NCBI GenBank assembly: GCA_937875395.1
Contig: CALNCU010000284.1
Coordinates: 1 to 7,716, forward strand
DNA: 7,716 nt
Origin: an uncultured Armatimonadota bacterium
GTDB lineage: Bacteria; Armatimonadota; UBA5829; DTJY01
Direction: 5' to 3'
Position numbers and translations under genes: made by a program. Shown here piece by piece: positions 6,068-7,716 of this stretch (its first letter is position 1; each line of letters starts with the position of its first letter). Below the pieces are notes generated by a model. It worked only from the letters and a program-made list of their open reading frames with translations, was not told the origin of the DNA and did not search any database.

Positions 6068-6463
6068 TTAACGCTTGGAGAACTGGAATCCCCGGCGTGC
6101 CCGCTTGCGACCGTACTTCTTCCGCTCTTTTACGCGCGGGTCGCGGGTAAGACACCCAAGCTTACGCAGAATGGGGCGATAATCTTCGCCTGCCTCGGTA
6201 AGCGCCTTAGAGATACCATGCCGTACTGCACCTGCCTGGCCGGCAATCCCTCCGCCGAGCACGGTTGCTGCCACGTTGAACTGTCCAACTACATCAGCCA
6301 GTTCCAGGGGCTGGTTAATCATCATCACCAGTGTCTTCCGGCCAAGATACTCCTCTGCCGGCCTGTTGTTGATTGTAATCTCACCAGCGCCCGGGGTCAG
6401 CCAAACCTTGGCGGTGGCGTTCTTCCGGTGGCCTGTAGCGTAAAATCTGACCTGCTCTGCCAA
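6068..6463 (-). CDS. rpsI: 30S ribosomal protein uS9
   Basis: 131 residues, normal for bacterial uS9, a small-subunit head protein whose C-terminal tail reaches the tRNA in the P site. The N-terminal YATGHRKNATAKVWL and the signature GGGIAGQAGAVRHGISKAL (70-88) are present, and so is the basic tail KKYGRKRARRGFQFSKR ending in the invariant Lys-Arg. The start is TTG at 6463-6461, preceded by AGGAGG with 10-nt spacing. No ATG or GTG gives a plausible N-terminus, and the first residues MAEQVRFYATG match the family, so the TTG is sound. It follows rplM by 17 nt, the standard bacterial pairing. A terminator 58 nt downstream ends the unit. Confidence 0.98.
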   Translation of the reverse strand: MAEQVRFYATGHRKNATAKVWLTPGAGEITINNRPAEEYLGRKTLVMMINQPLELADVVGQFNVAATVLGGGIAGQAGAVRHGISKALTEAGEDYRPILRKLGCLTRDPRVKERKKYGRKRARRGFQFSKR

Positions 6464-6480
6464 AACGGTATATCCTCCTA

Positions 6481-6909
6481 CTAGATCTTAAACTCTTCCG
6501 GGTTCTGTGCCTCATGGGGATGCTCTGCGCCCTTGTATACTTTGAGCTTCTTCAGCATATTTGCCCCCAGCGTGTTATGGGGAAGCATACCCTTTACCGT
6601 ACGGGTAACAAGCGCCTCGGGCCTTTCCTCAAGGAGCTTTCCATATGTGGTAGACTTTATTCCGCCGGGATACATGGTATGCCAGTAAATCTTCTGTTCC
6701 GGCTTGCCTGCGCCGGTAAGAACTACCTTATCGGCATTTACAATTATAACGTAATCGCCCGTATCTACATGCGGCGTGAAGATAGGCTTGTGCTTGCCAC
6801 GCAAAATTTTGGCTACCTGCGAGGCGAGCCGGCCTAGCGCCATCCCGTCCGCATCAACCACATACCACTTCCGTGTGATATCCTTTGGCTTCGCCGTATA
6901 AGTTCCCAT
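6481..6909 (-). CDS. rplM: 50S ribosomal protein uL13
   Basis: 142 residues, the usual length for bacterial uL13, an early-assembly protein of the large ribosomal subunit. The N-terminal RKWYVVDADGMALGRLASQVAKILRG, the central FTPHVDTGDYVIIVNADKV and the C-terminal signature VKGMLPHNTLGANMLKKLKVYKGAEHPHEAQNP are diagnostic. The ATG at 6909 has GGGAG ten bases upstream. It starts 16 nt after truA and precedes rpsI by 17 nt. This 16-nt gap is too short to hold the structured L13 leader known from some Firmicutes, so any autoregulation would act elsewhere. No oddity is seen. Confidence 0.98.
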   Translation of the reverse strand: MGTYTAKPKDITRKWYVVDADGMALGRLASQVAKILRGKHKPIFTPHVDTGDYVIIVNADKVVLTGAGKPEQKIYWHTMYPGGIKSTTYGKLLEERPEALVTRTVKGMLPHNTLGANMLKKLKVYKGAEHPHEAQNPEEFKI

Positions 6910-6925
6910 CTAAGTTCGTCTCCCT

Positions 6926-7663
6926 TTAGTATTCAACACTTGTAAGGTAGAGCCCATGCGGCGGCGCAAACATGCGTACCGCCTGGCGGTCTTTGGCATT
7001 AATAATTGCCGCTACTTCTTCCGGGCCGCGCCGGCCCAGACCGGCCTCTACCAGCGTGCCTGCCATTGCACGCACCATACCCCGCAGGAACGCCGTTCCC
7101 CTTATAAAGAAGATTACCTTATCCCCACGGCGCCTAATTTTAAGGCTGAACACTTTTCTTATTGTGTTAGCCCCTTCTATACTTGGCATCCCGAACGATG
7201 CAAAATCACGGGTTCCCGTCATTTCATCAGCTGCCAAAAGCATGGCCTGGTCATCCAGGCGGCCCATCACATGCCATACGTACCTGGCAAGAAGGGCGGA
7301 CGGCAATTCCCGATTCATGATTACATAAGTATAGGTTCTAGCCTTTGCAGAGTACCTTGCATGGAACCCATCCGGGGCCGGCTCTGCACTCATTAGCTTT
7401 ACATCGGGCGGCAGGTATCCATTAACCGCCGGAACTATCCGGTCTGCAGGGAACCCATCCGGGGCCGTAAAACTTACAACCTGGCCCTTTGCATGCACTC
7501 CGGCATCCGTTCGCCCGGCGCCATCGGTATGTACGCACGTGGCTTGAAAGACTCTTGCAAGAGAATGCTCAAGTTCCCCCTGAACCGTGCGCACCGATGG
7601 CTGTTTTTGGAACCCGCAAAAATCTGTGCCGTCGTATTCTACAATTGCCTTTATTAGAGGCAC
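6926..7663 (-). CDS. truA: tRNA pseudouridine(38-40) synthase
   Basis: 245 residues, a normal length. TruA converts uridines 38, 39 and 40 in the anticodon arm of many tRNAs to pseudouridine, in the cytoplasm and without a cofactor. The N-terminus (VEYDGTDFCGFQKQP) is typical. The signature GAGRTDAGVHAKGQVVSF (48-65) contains the catalytic Asp53, FHARYSAKARTYTY (100-113) is a conserved RNA-binding stretch, and RGTAFLRGMVRAMAGTL (188-204) is the C-terminal family motif. The start is GTG at 7663-7661, with GAGGT eight bases before it. It lies 11 nt after the end of rplQ and 16 nt before rplM, so it belongs to the ribosomal-protein operon, where truA is commonly found. Confidence 0.97.
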   Translation of the reverse strand: MPLIKAIVEYDGTDFCGFQKQPSVRTVQGELEHSLARVFQATCVHTDGAGRTDAGVHAKGQVVSFTAPDGFPADRIVPAVNGYLPPDVKLMSAEPAPDGFHARYSAKARTYTYVIMNRELPSALLARYVWHVMGRLDDQAMLLAADEMTGTRDFASFGMPSIEGANTIRKVFSLKIRRRGDKVIFFIRGTAFLRGMVRAMAGTLVEAGLGRRGPEEVAAIINAKDRQAVRMFAPPHGLYLTSVEY

Positions 7664-7674
7664 TGTAATCTACC

Positions 7675-7716
7675 TCAATCGGCAGAGAGTTCCAGCTTTA
7701 CAACAGGTGCTGCATC
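7675..7716 (-). CDS. rplQ: 50S ribosomal protein bL17, C-terminal end only
   Basis: The window opens (in minus-strand order) with 13 codons ending in TGA at 7677-7675 and translating as DAAPVVKLELSAD. This matches the conserved C-terminus of bL17, which in many bacteria ends with GD-x-AP-M-x-x-x-ELV. The position 11 nt upstream of truA, followed by rplM and rpsI, is where rplQ is expected in Firmicutes-type genomes. The rest of the gene lies beyond the window edge. The call rests on a short motif plus context. Confidence 0.78.
   Translation of the reverse strand, partial: DAAPVVKLELSAD

Noticed and set aside
5915..6484. A 189-codon plus-strand open frame across the terminator and rpsI
   Set aside because: It runs through a strong terminator and antisense to uS9, with no protein-like domain content.
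6910..6925. L13 autoregulatory leader before rplM
   Set aside because: Only 16 nt separate truA from rplM, and no structured leader can fit there.

Overview
The window is a stretch of ordinary bacterial chromosome in which every gene I can support lies on the minus strand, so the biological order runs from high to low coordinates. Base composition is moderate (about half G+C by eye). A block beginning rplQ-truA-rplM-rpsI, a TraR/DksA zinc-finger gene next to lspA, a DUF951 gene, an SH3b-NlpC/P60 wall hydrolase, strong Shine-Dalgarno sequences of the AGGAGG type and a tRNA with encoded CCA all suggest a Firmicutes/Clostridia-like bacterium. That placement is inference from gene content and layout, not a phylogenetic result.

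There are four transcription blocks. (1) 7716-6068: the last 13 codons of rplQ (bL17), then truA (tRNA pseudouridine 38-40 synthase), rplM (uL13) and rpsI (uS9), closed by a strong Rho-independent terminator at 5951-6009. (2) 5930-3241: a near-consensus extended -10 promoter drives a secreted SH3b-NlpC/P60 peptidase, an uncharacterised membrane protein with an N-terminal zinc ribbon and a helical outer domain, and a dTDP-4-dehydrorhamnose reductase (rfbD/rmlD). This looks like a small cell-envelope operon. (3) 3240-283: a probable promoter embedded among three copies of a GCGTTGC element precedes a tightly packed operon of TraR/DksA-type protein, lspA, lgt, an RluD-type pseudouridine synthase and a DUF951 protein, with 4-nt overlaps or a 3-nt gap between the first genes. 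LspA and Lgt catalyse consecutive steps of lipoprotein maturation. (4) 286-112: tRNA-Arg(CCG), with its own promoter whose -35 box contains the DUF951 stop codon, followed by a long-stem terminator.

Five of the nine complete genes whose starts are well fixed use TTG or GTG rather than ATG. Positions 1-111 are A+T-rich, contain two short palindromes and show no supportable gene. I see no mobile element, CRISPR array, defence island or clearly novel system. The items most worth a second look are the unknown zinc-ribbon membrane protein between the NlpC hydrolase and RmlD, and the GCGTTGC repeat cluster around the operon 3 promoter.
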